A program made the position numbers and the translations under genes. A stretch of 52,280 nucleotides of DNA from Curvibacter soli (GTDB lineage Bacteria; Pseudomonadota; Gammaproteobacteria; Burkholderiales; Burkholderiaceae_C), in assembly GCF_029211125.1 (NCBI RefSeq), contig NZ_JARGEN010000009.1, positions 1 through 52,280 of the forward strand, read 5' to 3'. The notes under the pieces are model-generated. The model was not told the origin of the DNA. It saw only the letters and a list, made by a program, of their open reading frames with translations, and searched no databases. Positions within the stretch are counted from its first letter, which is position 1. Each line of letters opens with the position of its first letter. Below are positions 16,796 to 26,384 of the stretch, in pieces.

Positions 16796-17137
16796 ATGCC
16801 CCAGCGCCTTCTTCTGCTGCTCGCCCTCGCCTCGCTGCTCGCCGGCTGCGACATTCCCGGCCTGGGCCCGGACCCGAAGGTGACGCAGCGCGAGGCCGAG
16901 GCCCGCGCCGTCGGCGGCGCCTGCCGCCATTCGATGCGCAGCCTGGAAGACTGCTTCACCCTCAACGGCAAGGCCAGCAAGGCGGCGATCTTCGCGGGCT
17001 GGAAGGACATGGACATCTACATGCGCGACAACAAGATCGAGGCCGTGCCCTCGGTGCTGGGCAAGACCGATGCCCGGCCCGCGCCCGAGGCGGATACGCG
17101 CCCACCCGCCACGGCGGCAGAGCGCGACCGCAGCTAG
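16796..17137 (+). CDS. Small lipoprotein
   Basis: A 113-residue protein with a lipoprotein signal (MPQRLLLLLALASLLAGC; lipobox LAGC), so the mature form begins at a lipidated Cys. The mature part has two further Cys (CRHSMRSLEDC), likely a disulfide, and ends in a Pro/Ala/charged tail. An upstream in-frame ATG exists at 16763, but the signal peptide argues for 16796. I do not recognise the family. The TAG stop lies inside the terminal repeat of the palindromic element at 17134-17307, so insertion may have trimmed or altered the C-terminus. Confidence 0.72.
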   Translation: MPQRLLLLLALASLLAGCDIPGLGPDPKVTQREAEARAVGGACRHSMRSLEDCFTLNGKASKAAIFAGWKDMDIYMRDNKIEAVPSVLGKTDARPAPEADTRPPATAAERDRS

Positions 17138-17307
17138 TGCAGTGTTCGATGCTTGGCGGCACCAATAAAAGCGATGCGTTTTGGCGCAGGGCAAGGCGCA
17201 AACCACAGCACCACAACGATAGCCGTCGCTATCGCGAGGATTTGCAACGCCGCCATGCGTCAAAAGGCGCGGTTTTATGTGCTGCTTAACATTGAACACT
17301 GCACTAG
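17134..17307. repeat. 174-bp palindromic (MITE-like) element
   Basis: A perfect 14-bp terminal inverted repeat (ctagtgcagtgttc / gaacactgcactag) encloses 146 bp. Similarity between the arms continues inward for about 40 bases with mismatches, and an internal hairpin (GATAGC-CGTC-GCTATC) sits near the centre. The outer CTAG could be a palindromic target duplication. It carries no coding sequence, so it would be moved by an enzyme encoded elsewhere. Its core (ggcgcagggcaaggcgc, 17183-17199) recurs with one mismatch in the element at 18984-19088. Confidence 0.8.
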
Positions 17308-17418
17308 CGCTATCGAATAGATAGCTTCCACCGCACGCATTCCGGCAGTTTCAGCAACAAAACCCTCTGAAATCCTCGAAAAACCTGCGGTGGCAGCTTC
17401 TTTTTCGATAGCACTGCA
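17308..17418. repeat. Imperfect inverted repeat in the rlmD 3' region
   Basis: Two arms (about 17308-17340 and 17383-17418) share CTATCGAA and CCACCGCA in inverted orientation, and the left arm has its own GCTATC-GAATA-GATAGC hairpin. The sequence resembles worn copies of the 44-bp GCTAT...GTAGC family seen at 17786 and 40665. It could stabilise or terminate the leftward rlmD transcript. Confidence 0.5.
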
Positions 17419-17421
17419 CGA

Positions 17422-18891
17422 TCAGCCCGGTGTGTCGGAGCGCTCGAACACCGCGATGCTTTCCACGTGCGCGGTGTGCGCAAACATGTTGACTACCCCC
17501 GCCGCGACGCAGCGGTAGCCCGCCTGGTGCACCAGCAGCCCCGCGTCGCGCGCCAGCGTGGCGGGGTTGCAGCTCACGTAGACGATGCGGGCGGGCGGCG
17601 TCCAGCCCTCGGCCTCGGCCCCGGCGGGCAGCAGCCCCGCGCCCTGGGCACCGATGCGCTGCTGGTGCAGGTCGGCCAGCGCCTTGGCCAGCGCGAAGGC
17701 GCCTTCGCGTGGCGGGTCCACCAGCCACTTGTCGGCAACGCCGTCCTGCACCAGCGCCTGCGGCGTCATCTCGAACAGGTTGCGTGCTACGAAAGTTGTA
17801 GCTGCCAGCGCCCGTCCTGCCTGCGCTGGAGCCTGATTTTCCTTGTAATTCTCGCGCGAGCGAGCCACCAGCGCCTCGCTGCCCTCCACGCCCAGCACCT
17901 CGCGCGCCCGGGTGGCGATGGGCAGGGTGAAGTTGCCCAGGCCGCAGAACCAGTCGATCACGCGCTCGTTGGGCTGCACGGCCAGCAGCCGCAGCGCGCG
18001 GCCCACGAGCACGCGGTTGATGTGCGGGTTGACCTGCGTGAAGTCGGTCGGCTTGAACGGCATGCGGATGCCGAACTCGGGCAGCGCGTAGGCCAGTTGC
18101 GGCCCGTCGGCATCGAGCAGGCGCACGGTGTCGGGCCCCTTGGGCTGCAGCCACCACTGCACGCTGGGGTGGGCTGCGGCGAAGGCGCGCAGGCGGGCCG
18201 TGTCGGCGTCGGAGAGCGGCTCCAGGTGGCGCAGCACCAGGGCCGTCACCTCGTCGCCGCAGGCCAGCTCGATCTGCGGGCAGGTGTCGCGCGCCTCCAG
18301 GCTGCCGACCAGCGCGCGCAGCGGCATGAGCATGGCGCTCACGTGCGGCGGCAGCACGGGGCAGACGCCCATGTCGGCCACGTAGCGGCTCTTGCGTTCG
18401 TGAAAGCCCACGAGCACGGTGCCCTTCTTCTGCACATGGCGTACCGACAGCCGTGCGCGGTAGCGGTAGCCCCAGGCGGGGCCATGGATGGGGCACAGCA
18501 GCGTCTCGGCGCGCACCTTGCCCAGATGCCAGAGGCTGTCCTCCAGCACGCGTTGCTTGACGGCCACCTGGGCGGCAGGGTGCAGGTGCTGCATCTTGCA
18601 GCCGCCGCAGGCGCCCGCGTGCAGACCGAAGTGCGGGCAGCCCGGCGCGACGCGCTGCGACGATTCGTGGTGGATGGCCGTGAGGGTGGCCTGCTCCCAG
18701 TTGTTCTTCTTGCGGTAGGTGCTGGCACTCACCAGTTCGCCGGGCAGCGCGCCTTCGATGAACACCACCTTGCCGTCGGCGCGCCGGGCCACGCCCTGGG
18801 CTTCGAGGTCCAGCGATTCGACGCGCAGCCAGCCGTCGGGCAGGGCGCCCGCTCCATCATCGTTCGCGGGGATCGTGGTCGTGTCTGTCAT
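17422..18891 (-). CDS. rlmD: 23S rRNA (uracil-1939-C5)-methyltransferase RlmD
   Basis: A 489-residue SAM-dependent RNA methyltransferase. It has an N-terminal TRAM-like domain (about 18-75), a 4Fe-4S cysteine set with [18 protein letters not shown], a SAM-binding [12 protein letters not shown], and the catalytic [10 protein letters not shown]. It methylates C5 of U1939 in 23S rRNA (RumA activity). The segment [20 protein letters not shown] between the SAM motif and the DPPREG motif is encoded by a copy of an intergenic repeat (17786-17829 plus flank) inserted in frame, which lengthens the protein relative to E. coli RumA (433 aa). ATG 18891. Confidence 0.92.
   Translation of the reverse strand: MTDTTTIPANDDGAGALPDGWLRVESLDLEAQGVARRADGKVVFIEGALPGELVSASTYRKKNNWEQATLTAIHHESSQRVAPGCPHFGLHAGACGGCKMQHLHPAAQVAVKQRVLEDSLWHLGKVRAETLLCPIHGPAWGYRYRARLSVRHVQKKGTVLVGFHERKSRYVADMGVCPVLPPHVSAMLMPLRALVGSLEARDTCPQIELACGDEVTALVLRHLEPLSDADTARLRAFAAAHPSVQWWLQPKGPDTVRLLDADGPQLAYALPEFGIRMPFKPTDFTQVNPHINRVLVGRALRLLAVQPNERVIDWFCGLGNFTLPIATRAREVLGVEGSEALVARSRENYKENQAPAQAGRALAATTFVARNLFEMTPQALVQDGVADKWLVDPPREGAFALAKALADLHQQRIGAQGAGLLPAGAEAEGWTPPARIVYVSCNPATLARDAGLLVHQAGYRCVAAGVVNMFAHTAHVESIAVFERSDTPG
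17786..17829. repeat. 44-bp repeat element inserted in frame inside rlmD
   Basis: It contains a GCTAC / GTAGC hairpin followed by a CCAGCGC / GCGCTGG hairpin. It matches the intergenic copy at 40665-40707 (shared GTAGCTGCCAGCGC and CTGCGCTGG) and the copy inside the helicase gene at 36383-36426. In rlmD it keeps the frame open. Confidence 0.8.
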
Positions 18892-18915
18892 GGGGCTGGA
18901 TTGTCTCAGGCCGCA

Positions 18916-18954
18916 AAAAGCAAAAAACCCCGCAGGTCGCAGCCCGCGGGGTTT
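18916..18954 (-). terminator. Rho-independent terminator for acnB
   Basis: Stem AAACCCCGC / GCGGGGTTT with a 12-base loop; on the minus strand it is followed by TTTTTTGCTTTTTG. It lies 138 bases past the acnB stop, beyond the palindromic repeat, and before the rlmD start region. Confidence 0.75.
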
Positions 18955-18983
18955 GGGTCACAGGGCGGGCGCAGTGCCCAAAT

Positions 18984-19088
18984 GGCTTTGCCTTCGGGCG
19001 CAGGACAAGGCGCGGGGGGGGGGCCGCAGACAGTGCCGCAGCACGGCACAAGGCGCCCCAACGCAGTGATGCGCTCGAAGGCAATGCC
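18984..19088. repeat. 105-bp palindromic repeat after acnB, with a G10 run
   Basis: Arms ggctttgccttcgggcgca and tgcgctcgaaggcaatgcc pair with two mismatches out of 19. The internal segment ggcgcaggacaaggcgc matches the core of the element at 17134-17307 with one change, so both are members of one family. A run of ten G (19014-19023) in the middle is prone to sequencing or replication length error. The element ends three bases before the acnB stop codon. Confidence 0.75.
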
Positions 19089-19091
19089 GTA

Positions 19092-21689
19092 TCAGACGGC
19101 CACGCCGTCGGCCACTTCCTTGTACTCGACGATCTGGTCGAAGTTCATGTAGCGGTAGATCTTGTCGCCGTCCTTGTTGACCACGCCCATGTCGGCGCTG
19201 TATTCGGCCACCGTGGGGATGCGGCCCAGCTTGGAGGCGATGGCCGCCAGCTCTGCCGAGGCCAGGTACACGTTGGTGTTCTTGCCGAGTCGGTTCGGGA
19301 AGTTGCGCGTGCTGGTGGAGACCACCGTGGCGCCCTCGCGCACCTGGGCCTGGTTGCCCATGCACAGCGAGCAGCCGGGCATCTCGGTGCGCGCGCCCGC
19401 GGTGCCGAACACGCCGTAGTGGCCTTCCTTGGTCAGCTCGCTCGCGTCCATCTTGGTGGGCGGCGCGACCCAGAGCTTGACCGGGATGTCGCGCTTGCCT
19501 TCGAGCAGCTTGCTGGCGGCGCGGAAGTGGCCGATGTTGGTCATGCACGAGCCGATGAACACCTCGTCGATCTTGGTGCCGGCCACGTCGGAGAGCAGCT
19601 TGGCGTCGTCCGGGTCGTTGGGGCAGCAGAGCACGGGCTCCTTGATCTGGTCGAGGTCGATCTCGATCACGGCGGCGTACTCGGCGTCCTTGTCGGCTTC
19701 GAGCAGTTGCGGGTTGGCCAGCCAGGCCTCGACGTTCTTGATGCGGCGCTCCAGCGTGCGCTTGTCCTGGTAGCCGTCGGCGATCATGTTCTTCATGAGC
19801 ACGACGTTGGAGTTCAGGTACTCGATGATCGGCGCCTTGTTGAGCTTGACCGTGCAGCCAGCGGCGGAGCGCTCGGCGGAGGCGTCGGACAGCTCGAACG
19901 CCTGCTCCACCTTCAGGTCGGGCAGGCCCTCGATTTCGAGGATGCGGCCCGAGAACACGTTCTTCTTTCCCTGCTTGGCGACCGTGAGCAGGCCGGCCTC
20001 GATGGCATAGTAGGGAATCGCGTGCACCAGGTCGCGCAGCGTGATGCCGGGCTGCATGGCGCCCTTGAAGCGCACCAGCACGGATTCGGGCATGTCCAGC
20101 GGCATCACGCCGGTGGCGGCGCCGAAGGCCACCAGGCCCGAGCCCGCGGGGAAGCTGATGCCGATGGGAAAGCGGGTGTGCGAGTCGCCGCCGGTGCCCA
20201 CGGTGTCGGGCAGCAGCAGGCGGTTGAGCCAGGAGTGGATCACGCCATCGCCCGGGCGCAGCGCCACGCCGCCGCGGTTGCTGATGAAGGCCGGCAGCTC
20301 GCGGTGCGTCTTCACGTCCACAGGCTTGGGGTAGGCCGCGGTGTGGCAGAACGACTGCATTACCAGGTCGGCAGAGAAACCAAGGCAGGCCAGGTCCTTC
20401 AGCTCGTCGCGGGTCATGGGGCCGGTGGTGTCCTGGCTGCCCACGGTGGTCATCCGGGGCTCGCAGTAGGTGCCGGGGCGGATGCCCTTGCCTTCGGGCA
20501 GGCCGCAGGCGCGGCCCACCATCTTCTGCGCCAGGGTGAAGCCCCGGCCGCTGTCGACCGGCGCCTTGGGCAGGCGGAACACGGTGGATGCGGGCAGGCC
20601 CAGGAAGTCGCGCGCCTTGCCCGTGAGCGAGCGCCCGATGATGAGGTTGATGCGCCCACCCGCGCGCACCTCGTCGAACAGTACGTCGCTCTTGAGCTTG
20701 AACTCGGCCACCGTGGCGCCGTTCTTCACGATCCTGCCGTCATAGGGCAGGACATCGACCACGTCGCCCATCTCCAGCGTGGAGACGTCCACCTCGATCG
20801 GCAGCGAGCCCGAGTCTTCCTGCGTGTTGAAGAAGATCGGCGCGATCTTGCCGCCCAGCGTGACGCCGCCGAAGCGCTTGTTGGGCACGAACGGAATGTC
20901 CTGGCCCGTGGCCCAGATCACGCTGTTGGTGGCCGACTTGCGAGAAGATCCCGTGCCCACCACGTCGCCCACGTAGGCCACGAGGTGGCCTTTCTTCTTC
21001 AGGTCCTCGATGAACTGCATGGGCCCGCGCTTGCCGTCTTCCTCGGGCCGGAAGGCCGCGCCTTCGCGCGTGTTCTTCAGCATGGCGAGATAGTGCAGCG
21101 GAATGTCGGGGCGGCTCCAGGCGTCGGGCGCGGGGGACAGATCGTCGGTATTGGTCTCGCCGGGCACCTTGAAGACGGTGACGGTGATCTTCTGCCCGAC
21201 CTCGGGACGGCTGGTGAACCATTCGGCATCGGCCCAGGACTGGATCACTTCCTTGGCCTTCGCGTTGCCGGCCTTCGCCTTGTCGGCCACGTCGTTGAAG
21301 AAATCGAACATCAGCAGGGTCTTCTTCAGGCCCTCGGCGGCCACGCCGGCCACCGCCGCGTCCTTGTCGTCGAGCAGTTCGATCAGCGGATGCACGTTGT
21401 AGCCGCCCACCATGGTGCCCAGCAGCTCGGTGGCCTTGGCGCGGCTGATGAGGGCCACCGCGATGTCGCCGTGCGCCACCGCCGCGAGGAAGCTGGCCTT
21501 GACCTTGGCCGCATCGTCCACGCCCGGCGGCACGCGGTGCGTGAGCAGGTCCAGCAGGAAGGCGTCCTCGCCCGCCGGCGGGGTCTTGATCAGCTCGATC
21601 AGATCGGCCGTCTGCTTCGCATCGAGCGGCAACGGCGGGATGCCGAGCGCTGCGCGCTCGGCGACGTGTTGGCGGTAGGCTTGCAACAT
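19092..21689 (-). CDS. acnB: Aconitate hydratase B
   Basis: An 865-residue bifunctional aconitase / 2-methylisocitrate dehydratase, the main TCA-cycle enzyme converting citrate to isocitrate. Length matches E. coli AcnB (865). It has the N-terminal HEAT-like domain (about 1-160), then the swivel domain, then the Fe-S core with cluster cysteines, including the C-terminal [10 protein letters not shown]. The frame is open to 21764, but ATG 21689 with GGAGAACAAG just upstream is the start. It sits with mdh, the citrate-lyase-like gene and a trans-aconitate methyltransferase candidate in a TCA-related block. Confidence 0.97.
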   Translation of the reverse strand: MLQAYRQHVAERAALGIPPLPLDAKQTADLIELIKTPPAGEDAFLLDLLTHRVPPGVDDAAKVKASFLAAVAHGDIAVALISRAKATELLGTMVGGYNVHPLIELLDDKDAAVAGVAAEGLKKTLLMFDFFNDVADKAKAGNAKAKEVIQSWADAEWFTSRPEVGQKITVTVFKVPGETNTDDLSPAPDAWSRPDIPLHYLAMLKNTREGAAFRPEEDGKRGPMQFIEDLKKKGHLVAYVGDVVGTGSSRKSATNSVIWATGQDIPFVPNKRFGGVTLGGKIAPIFFNTQEDSGSLPIEVDVSTLEMGDVVDVLPYDGRIVKNGATVAEFKLKSDVLFDEVRAGGRINLIIGRSLTGKARDFLGLPASTVFRLPKAPVDSGRGFTLAQKMVGRACGLPEGKGIRPGTYCEPRMTTVGSQDTTGPMTRDELKDLACLGFSADLVMQSFCHTAAYPKPVDVKTHRELPAFISNRGGVALRPGDGVIHSWLNRLLLPDTVGTGGDSHTRFPIGISFPAGSGLVAFGAATGVMPLDMPESVLVRFKGAMQPGITLRDLVHAIPYYAIEAGLLTVAKQGKKNVFSGRILEIEGLPDLKVEQAFELSDASAERSAAGCTVKLNKAPIIEYLNSNVVLMKNMIADGYQDKRTLERRIKNVEAWLANPQLLEADKDAEYAAVIEIDLDQIKEPVLCCPNDPDDAKLLSDVAGTKIDEVFIGSCMTNIGHFRAASKLLEGKRDIPVKLWVAPPTKMDASELTKEGHYGVFGTAGARTEMPGCSLCMGNQAQVREGATVVSTSTRNFPNRLGKNTNVYLASAELAAIASKLGRIPTVAEYSADMGVVNKDGDKIYRYMNFDQIVEYKEVADGVAV

Positions 21690-21735
21690 CTTGTTCTCCA
21701 GTTTCAAAAATGGGGCGGCGGCGCGGGTCTTTTGA

Positions 21736-21818
21736 CAGGACTTACGCAAATAAGGATGCGGCAAGGGGCCGCGCCCAAAGGCGAACGGCTTGCCTCACCT
21801 TGTTTTGCGCGAGACGTG
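21736..21818. repeat. 83-bp inverted-repeat element, copy A
   Basis: Ends caggacttacgcaaataagg and ccttgttttgcgcgagacgtg are inverted relatives of each other. The whole 83-bp unit aligns without gaps to the reverse complement of 36018-36100, which is also 83 bp, at roughly 70 percent identity by eye. It is placed between acnB and the next leftward gene, in the acnB upstream region. Confidence 0.7.
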
Positions 21819-21820
21819 TG

Positions 21821-22405
21821 TTATTTGGTGGTGATTGCCGCGGTTTCGAGCAGGCTGGGCGGCGGGTTGGTCTTGAAGCCTTCGGCCACGAGCGCCTGCT
21901 GCGGGCTCATGCATTCGTCGGCCATGCGCTGGCCGAGCTTCTGGTTCATGAGCATGGACTTGTTGGCGATCTGCAGCCATACCGCACCGGCCTTCGGGTC
22001 TTCCAGACGGATGGCGCCGGTGCGGCTTTCCACCGGGGCCATGCGGAACTTGAAGCCCTTGCCCTCCACGTCGAAGTAGCCGGGCATGCGCGCGTCGGCG
22101 GACACGGTGACGTAGGCGCCCAGCTCGCACGGCATGCGGCCCGTCTGCACGCGCTCCGACAGCGCCAGCTCGGTGGGCGACAGCGCCGCTTCGGCGGCGG
22201 AGACGCCTGCGGCCACGTTGGCTGCCGCGCTCTTGAGCTCGACGCGGCTGGCCGAGGGCTTGGGCTTGGCCTTGGCGATCTTGGTGGCCGCGGGCTTGGT
22301 GGCGGCGGTCTTGGCCACGGCCTTGGCGGGAGCATCCGCCTGCGCCAGCACCATCGCCGGCGCGCATGCCATGAGCAGGGATGCGAGAAGAGTTTTCATC
22401 ATCAA
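21821..22405 (-). CDS. Exported protein of unknown function
   Basis: A 194-residue protein with a signal peptide (MMMKTLLASLLMACAPAMVLAQA), a Lys/Ala/Pro-rich linker (about 25-55) and a compact C-terminal domain with two Cys (PCELGAYVTV and DECMSPQQ). Such linkers often span periplasm or peptidoglycan. I do not recognise the family beyond having seen similar conserved hypothetical proteins next to acnB in Comamonadaceae. It lies between acnB and the lyase gene in the same direction, probably co-transcribed with the upstream genes. Confidence 0.7.
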   Translation of the reverse strand: MMMKTLLASLLMACAPAMVLAQADAPAKAVAKTAATKPAATKIAKAKPKPSASRVELKSAAANVAAGVSAAEAALSPTELALSERVQTGRMPCELGAYVTVSADARMPGYFDVEGKGFKFRMAPVESRTGAIRLEDPKAGAVWLQIANKSMLMNQKLGQRMADECMSPQQALVAEGFKTNPPPSLLETAAITTK

Positions 22406-22420
22406 GGGACCTTTCCTTTC

Positions 22421-23431
22421 TTAGCGGGGAGGCGCAGCGAAATACGGCTGCACCGAGGACGGCAGAACTTGCCCGGTGCGGTGTGCACGCTCCAGGGTCT
22501 GCCAGTAGTAGCGATAGCTGGCGCGGTCGTGCAGTTGGCCACCGAAACTGATCGGAGCCCAATCCGCACCTGCGGCGGCAGCTATGATTTTTGCAGCATC
22601 CTCGATATCCTGCGGCGGTGGCGCGAAGGCTTGCAGGATGGGTCGGATCTGGTCGGGGTGGATGCTCCACATGCGCATGTAGCCCAGCTCGCGCGCGGCG
22701 CGCGTGGCGGCCTGGCGCAGCGCCTGGGCGTCGCGGAACTCGGTCACCACGCAATGCGACGGCACCTTGCCGCTGGCGTGGCAGGCCGAGGCAATGTCGA
22801 GCTTGGCGCGCAGCACCAGCGGATGGCTGAACTGGCCCTGCACCCCCATGCCGCCGGCGGGAATGGCGCCGCCGTGGGCCGAGACGAAATCCATGAGGCC
22901 AAACGAGAGCGACTGCACGCGCGGATGGGCCGCGATGTCGAACGCGCGGTGCACGGCCATGGGCGACTCGATCAGCGCGTGCAGCGGCAGCGCCGGGGCG
23001 CCCGCCGCATCGAGCGCCTGTGCGGCGCGCGCCACGTCGTGCACCGATTCGACCTTGGGCACCATCACATGGCACAGGCGCGCGCCGGCGCGGCCCACGA
23101 TGGCGGCCACGTCGGCCTCGAACGCCGGATGGTCCACGGGGTGCACGCGGGCGGCCACGCGGGCACCCGGGACGGCGGAAAGCGCCAGCTCGGCCACCAG
23201 CGCGGCGTGCTCGGCCTCGCCGCCGGCGGGAGCGCCGTCCTCGCAGTCGAGCGTGACGTCGAACACGCAGGCGCCGAACTCCTGCGCCATCTCGGCCTGC
23301 AATGCCAGGCTCTTGCGCATGCGCGCCTCGACGCCGCTGTAGTGGTCGCACACGGGCAGCGCCACGGCACCGGCCTGCGCACCGAGCAGCACGGTAGCGG
23401 GATGGGCGGCAGCGCCTGCAGCGGTGGTCAC
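22421..23431 (-). CDS. HpcH/HpaI aldolase / CitE-family lyase
   Basis: A 336-residue TIM-barrel Mg-dependent lyase of the CitE / malyl-CoA lyase group, acting on CoA esters such as malyl-CoA or citramalyl-CoA. Visible blocks are FDVTLDCEDGAP (metal-binding Glu/Asp), VMVPKVES, LIESPMAVH and SFGLMDFVSAHGG. The frame is open upstream to 23653 inside the methyltransferase gene. The start is GTG 23431, overlapping that gene's stop (GTGA), so the two are translationally coupled. In Comamonadaceae this gene is usually near acnB and mdh; the exact substrate is not decided by sequence. Confidence 0.85.
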   Translation of the reverse strand: MTTAAGAAAHPATVLLGAQAGAVALPVCDHYSGVEARMRKSLALQAEMAQEFGACVFDVTLDCEDGAPAGGEAEHAALVAELALSAVPGARVAARVHPVDHPAFEADVAAIVGRAGARLCHVMVPKVESVHDVARAAQALDAAGAPALPLHALIESPMAVHRAFDIAAHPRVQSLSFGLMDFVSAHGGAIPAGGMGVQGQFSHPLVLRAKLDIASACHASGKVPSHCVVTEFRDAQALRQAATRAARELGYMRMWSIHPDQIRPILQAFAPPPQDIEDAAKIIAAAAGADWAPISFGGQLHDRASYRYYWQTLERAHRTGQVLPSSVQPYFAAPPR

Positions 23432-24204
23432 GATGGCTTGCGCGCGACGATGAACATGCGCGGGAAGGCCAGCAGGCGGCGCCCGTCCGTGCGCGCGGGG
23501 TAGGCCGCATCGACGCAGCGCTCGTACTCGGCCAGGAAGCTCTCGCGCAGCGCGGGCGGCAGCGGGTCGATGAAAGGCCGCAGCCCCGTGCCGCGCACCC
23601 ATTCGACGATGGCGGCAGCGGAAGCCATGGGGTGCTGGTAGACGGTGTGCCACACGTCCACCAGCACGGCGCGCGGGGCCAGCAGATCGTAGTAGCCGGC
23701 GATGGCCAGCAGGTCGGTGCGCAGACGTCCGGCATCGCCTATCGGCCCGGCCCAGGGCGCCTGGGCCGCCAGTTCGCGCATCAGGCGGTGCGTGGGCTCC
23801 TCGCGGTTGTCGGGCATCTGGATGGCCAGCACACCGCCGGGCGCCAGGGCGTCGAACAGGCGCGGGACCAGCGTTTCATGCGCGGGCACCCACTGCAGCG
23901 AGGCGTTGGCATAGATCAGGTCGGGTGCCGCCTCGGGCTGCCAGGCGCCGATGTCGGCGGAATCGAAACGCACTCCGGGCAGGCGCTGGCGCGCGCTTTG
24001 CAGCATGGCGTCGGAATTGTCCACGCCGGCGACCGCCGCACCGGGAAAGCGCTGCACGAGCAGTTCGGTCGAATTGCCCGGGCCGCAGCCCAGGTCCACC
24101 ACCCGTGCGGCGCGCTCCAGCGGCACCCGCGCCAGTAACTCACGCGCCGGGCGCGTGCGTTCGTCTTCGTAGCGGCGGTAGAGCCCAGGGTTCCAGTCGC
24201 TCAT
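23428..24204 (-). CDS. tam: Trans-aconitate 2-methyltransferase-like enzyme
   Basis: A 258-residue class I SAM-dependent methyltransferase with DLGCGPGNSTELL (SAM motif I), AGVDNSDAML (motif II) and IYANASLQWVP. The start MSDWNPGLYRRYEDERTRPA and the length resemble E. coli Tam (252 aa), which methylates trans-aconitate, a by-product that inhibits aconitase. Two genes from acnB, this is a sensible repair function. ATG 24204 lies 20 bases after the mdh stop, so the gene is probably transcribed with mdh. Confidence 0.85.
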   Translation of the reverse strand: MSDWNPGLYRRYEDERTRPARELLARVPLERAARVVDLGCGPGNSTELLVQRFPGAAVAGVDNSDAMLQSARQRLPGVRFDSADIGAWQPEAAPDLIYANASLQWVPAHETLVPRLFDALAPGGVLAIQMPDNREEPTHRLMRELAAQAPWAGPIGDAGRLRTDLLAIAGYYDLLAPRAVLVDVWHTVYQHPMASAAAIVEWVRGTGLRPFIDPLPPALRESFLAEYERCVDAAYPARTDGRRLLAFPRMFIVARKPS

Positions 24205-24224
24205 GGGCGGGCGGCAGGGTTGGT

Positions 24225-25211
<987 letters not shown>

Positions 25212-25349
25212 GAGGAAACTCCTGGAAGTTGGGTGATGACGTTGGTCGCGCGCACCGCCAGCCTGGGGCGCACCGACCAGCCGCGCCGGGGAAGAATGAT
25301 AGTGCGCGAGTGTACCCGCGAAAGTCGGACAGCGTCAATTTGTCTTATG

Positions 25350-25361
25350 TCTTATATAAGA
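25350..25361. promoter_or_regulatory. Palindromic operator candidate, probably GntR-bound
   Basis: TCTTATATAAGA is a perfect 12-bp palindrome in an AT-rich island of a GC-rich region, and GTCTTAT is repeated directly before it (25342-25348 and 25349-25355). It sits 139 bases upstream of mdh and 113 upstream of the gntR gene. HutC/UTRA-type GntR regulators bind short AT-rich palindromes of this kind, so it may control both mdh and gntR (with sdh downstream) through self-regulation. Confidence 0.6.
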
Positions 25362-25387
25362 TATGATCGGAGAGCCACAGCCCTGCC

Positions 25388-25437
25388 CGCCACGCCACTC
25401 CGCCACTCCGCCACGCCACTCCGCCACTCCGCCACGC
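25388..25437. repeat. 21-bp tandem repeat in the gntR leader
   Basis: Two exact copies of a 21-bp unit rich in CGCCAC / CTCCGCCACT (25388-25408 and 25409-25429), followed by the first 8 bases of a third. It lies between the operator candidate and the gntR start, where copy-number change would alter the leader length. Confidence 0.85.
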
Positions 25438-25473
25438 TTTTTTCCGCGTCCGTTTCGCCCCATCCCATTGCCA

Positions 25474-26241
25474 ATGGCCCAGACGCCCTCCTCTTCCTCC
25501 GCTGCCGCACCGCAAACGCCGGCCTTCAGCCCGCTGTACCAGCAGATCAAGACGCTGATCCTGCAGAGCCTGCAGGCGGGCGAGTGGAAGCCCGGGGAGC
25601 TTATTCCGAGCGAAATCGAGCTGGCCGCGCGCTTCCGCGTGAGCCAGGGCACGGTGCGCAAGGCCATCGACGAGCTGGCCGCCGAGAACCTCGTCGTGCG
25701 CCGCCAGGGCAAGGGCACCTTCGTCGCCACGCACGCCGAGCAGCAGGTGCAGTACCGCTTTCTGCGACTGGTGCCCGATAGCGGCGACGCGCGCGCGGAA
25801 GGCCCGGCGCAGCGGCGCGTGCTGGAATGCAAGCGCGTGCGCGCCAACGCCGACATCGCACGCTGCCTGGCCCTGCGCACGGGCGACGCGGTGCTGCAGG
25901 CGCGGCGCGTCCTGTCGCTCGCGGGCGTGCCCACCATCCTGGAGGACATCTGGCTGCCGGGCCAGCCATTCAAGGGACTGACCGCCGAGCGCATGGCGCA
26001 ATACCCGGGCGCCACCTATGCAATGTTCGAACTGGAGTTCGGCGTGCGCATGGTGCGCGCGGACGAGAAAATCCGCGCCGTCCTGCCCGATAGCGAGCAG
26101 GCGACCCTGCTGGGCGTGGACGCGCACACGCCGCTGCTGAGCGTGGAGCGCCTTGCCTGCACCTACCATGACACGCCCATGGAGCTGCGGCGCGGCCTCT
26201 ACCGCACCGACACGCACCACTACCACAATGCACTGAGCTGA
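25474..26241 (+). CDS. GntR-family regulator, HutC/UTRA type
   Basis: A 255-residue transcription factor with a winged helix-turn-helix (about 18-85; PSEIELAARFRVSQGTVRKA and NLVVRRQGKGTFV) and a C-terminal UTRA ligand-binding domain (about 100-250; VPTILEDIWLPG and THTPLLSVER-type ending). It is adjacent to mdh (divergent) and sdhCDAB (downstream), so a TCA-cycle regulator sensing a central metabolite is likely (inference from position). The frame is open to 25363, but ATG 25474 precedes the first helix. The leader carries the tandem repeat and operator candidate. Confidence 0.88.
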   Translation: MAQTPSSSSAAAPQTPAFSPLYQQIKTLILQSLQAGEWKPGELIPSEIELAARFRVSQGTVRKAIDELAAENLVVRRQGKGTFVATHAEQQVQYRFLRLVPDSGDARAEGPAQRRVLECKRVRANADIARCLALRTGDAVLQARRVLSLAGVPTILEDIWLPGQPFKGLTAERMAQYPGATYAMFELEFGVRMVRADEKIRAVLPDSEQATLLGVDAHTPLLSVERLACTYHDTPMELRRGLYRTDTHHYHNALS

Positions 26242-26384
26242 TCCATGCCCTGCCCCCACCTTCTTGAGCGGCAACATCGAAAATACCGTGCTCCCCCAAG
26301 AGATGCTGGTGCGTTGCAATAGAATTTTGCGTTGTTTGCTCGTCACCGAATTACAAAACAGTTATACCCACGAAAGCGCCTGCC

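Noticed and set aside
19419-21700. Long plus-strand open frame opposite acnB
   Set aside because: It is a shadow of acnB, rich in His/Gln/Arg/Gly as expected for an antisense frame, with no domain.
23432-23653. Upstream extension of the CitE-like lyase frame
   Set aside because: It lies entirely within the methyltransferase gene; the GTG overlapping that gene's stop is the natural coupled start.
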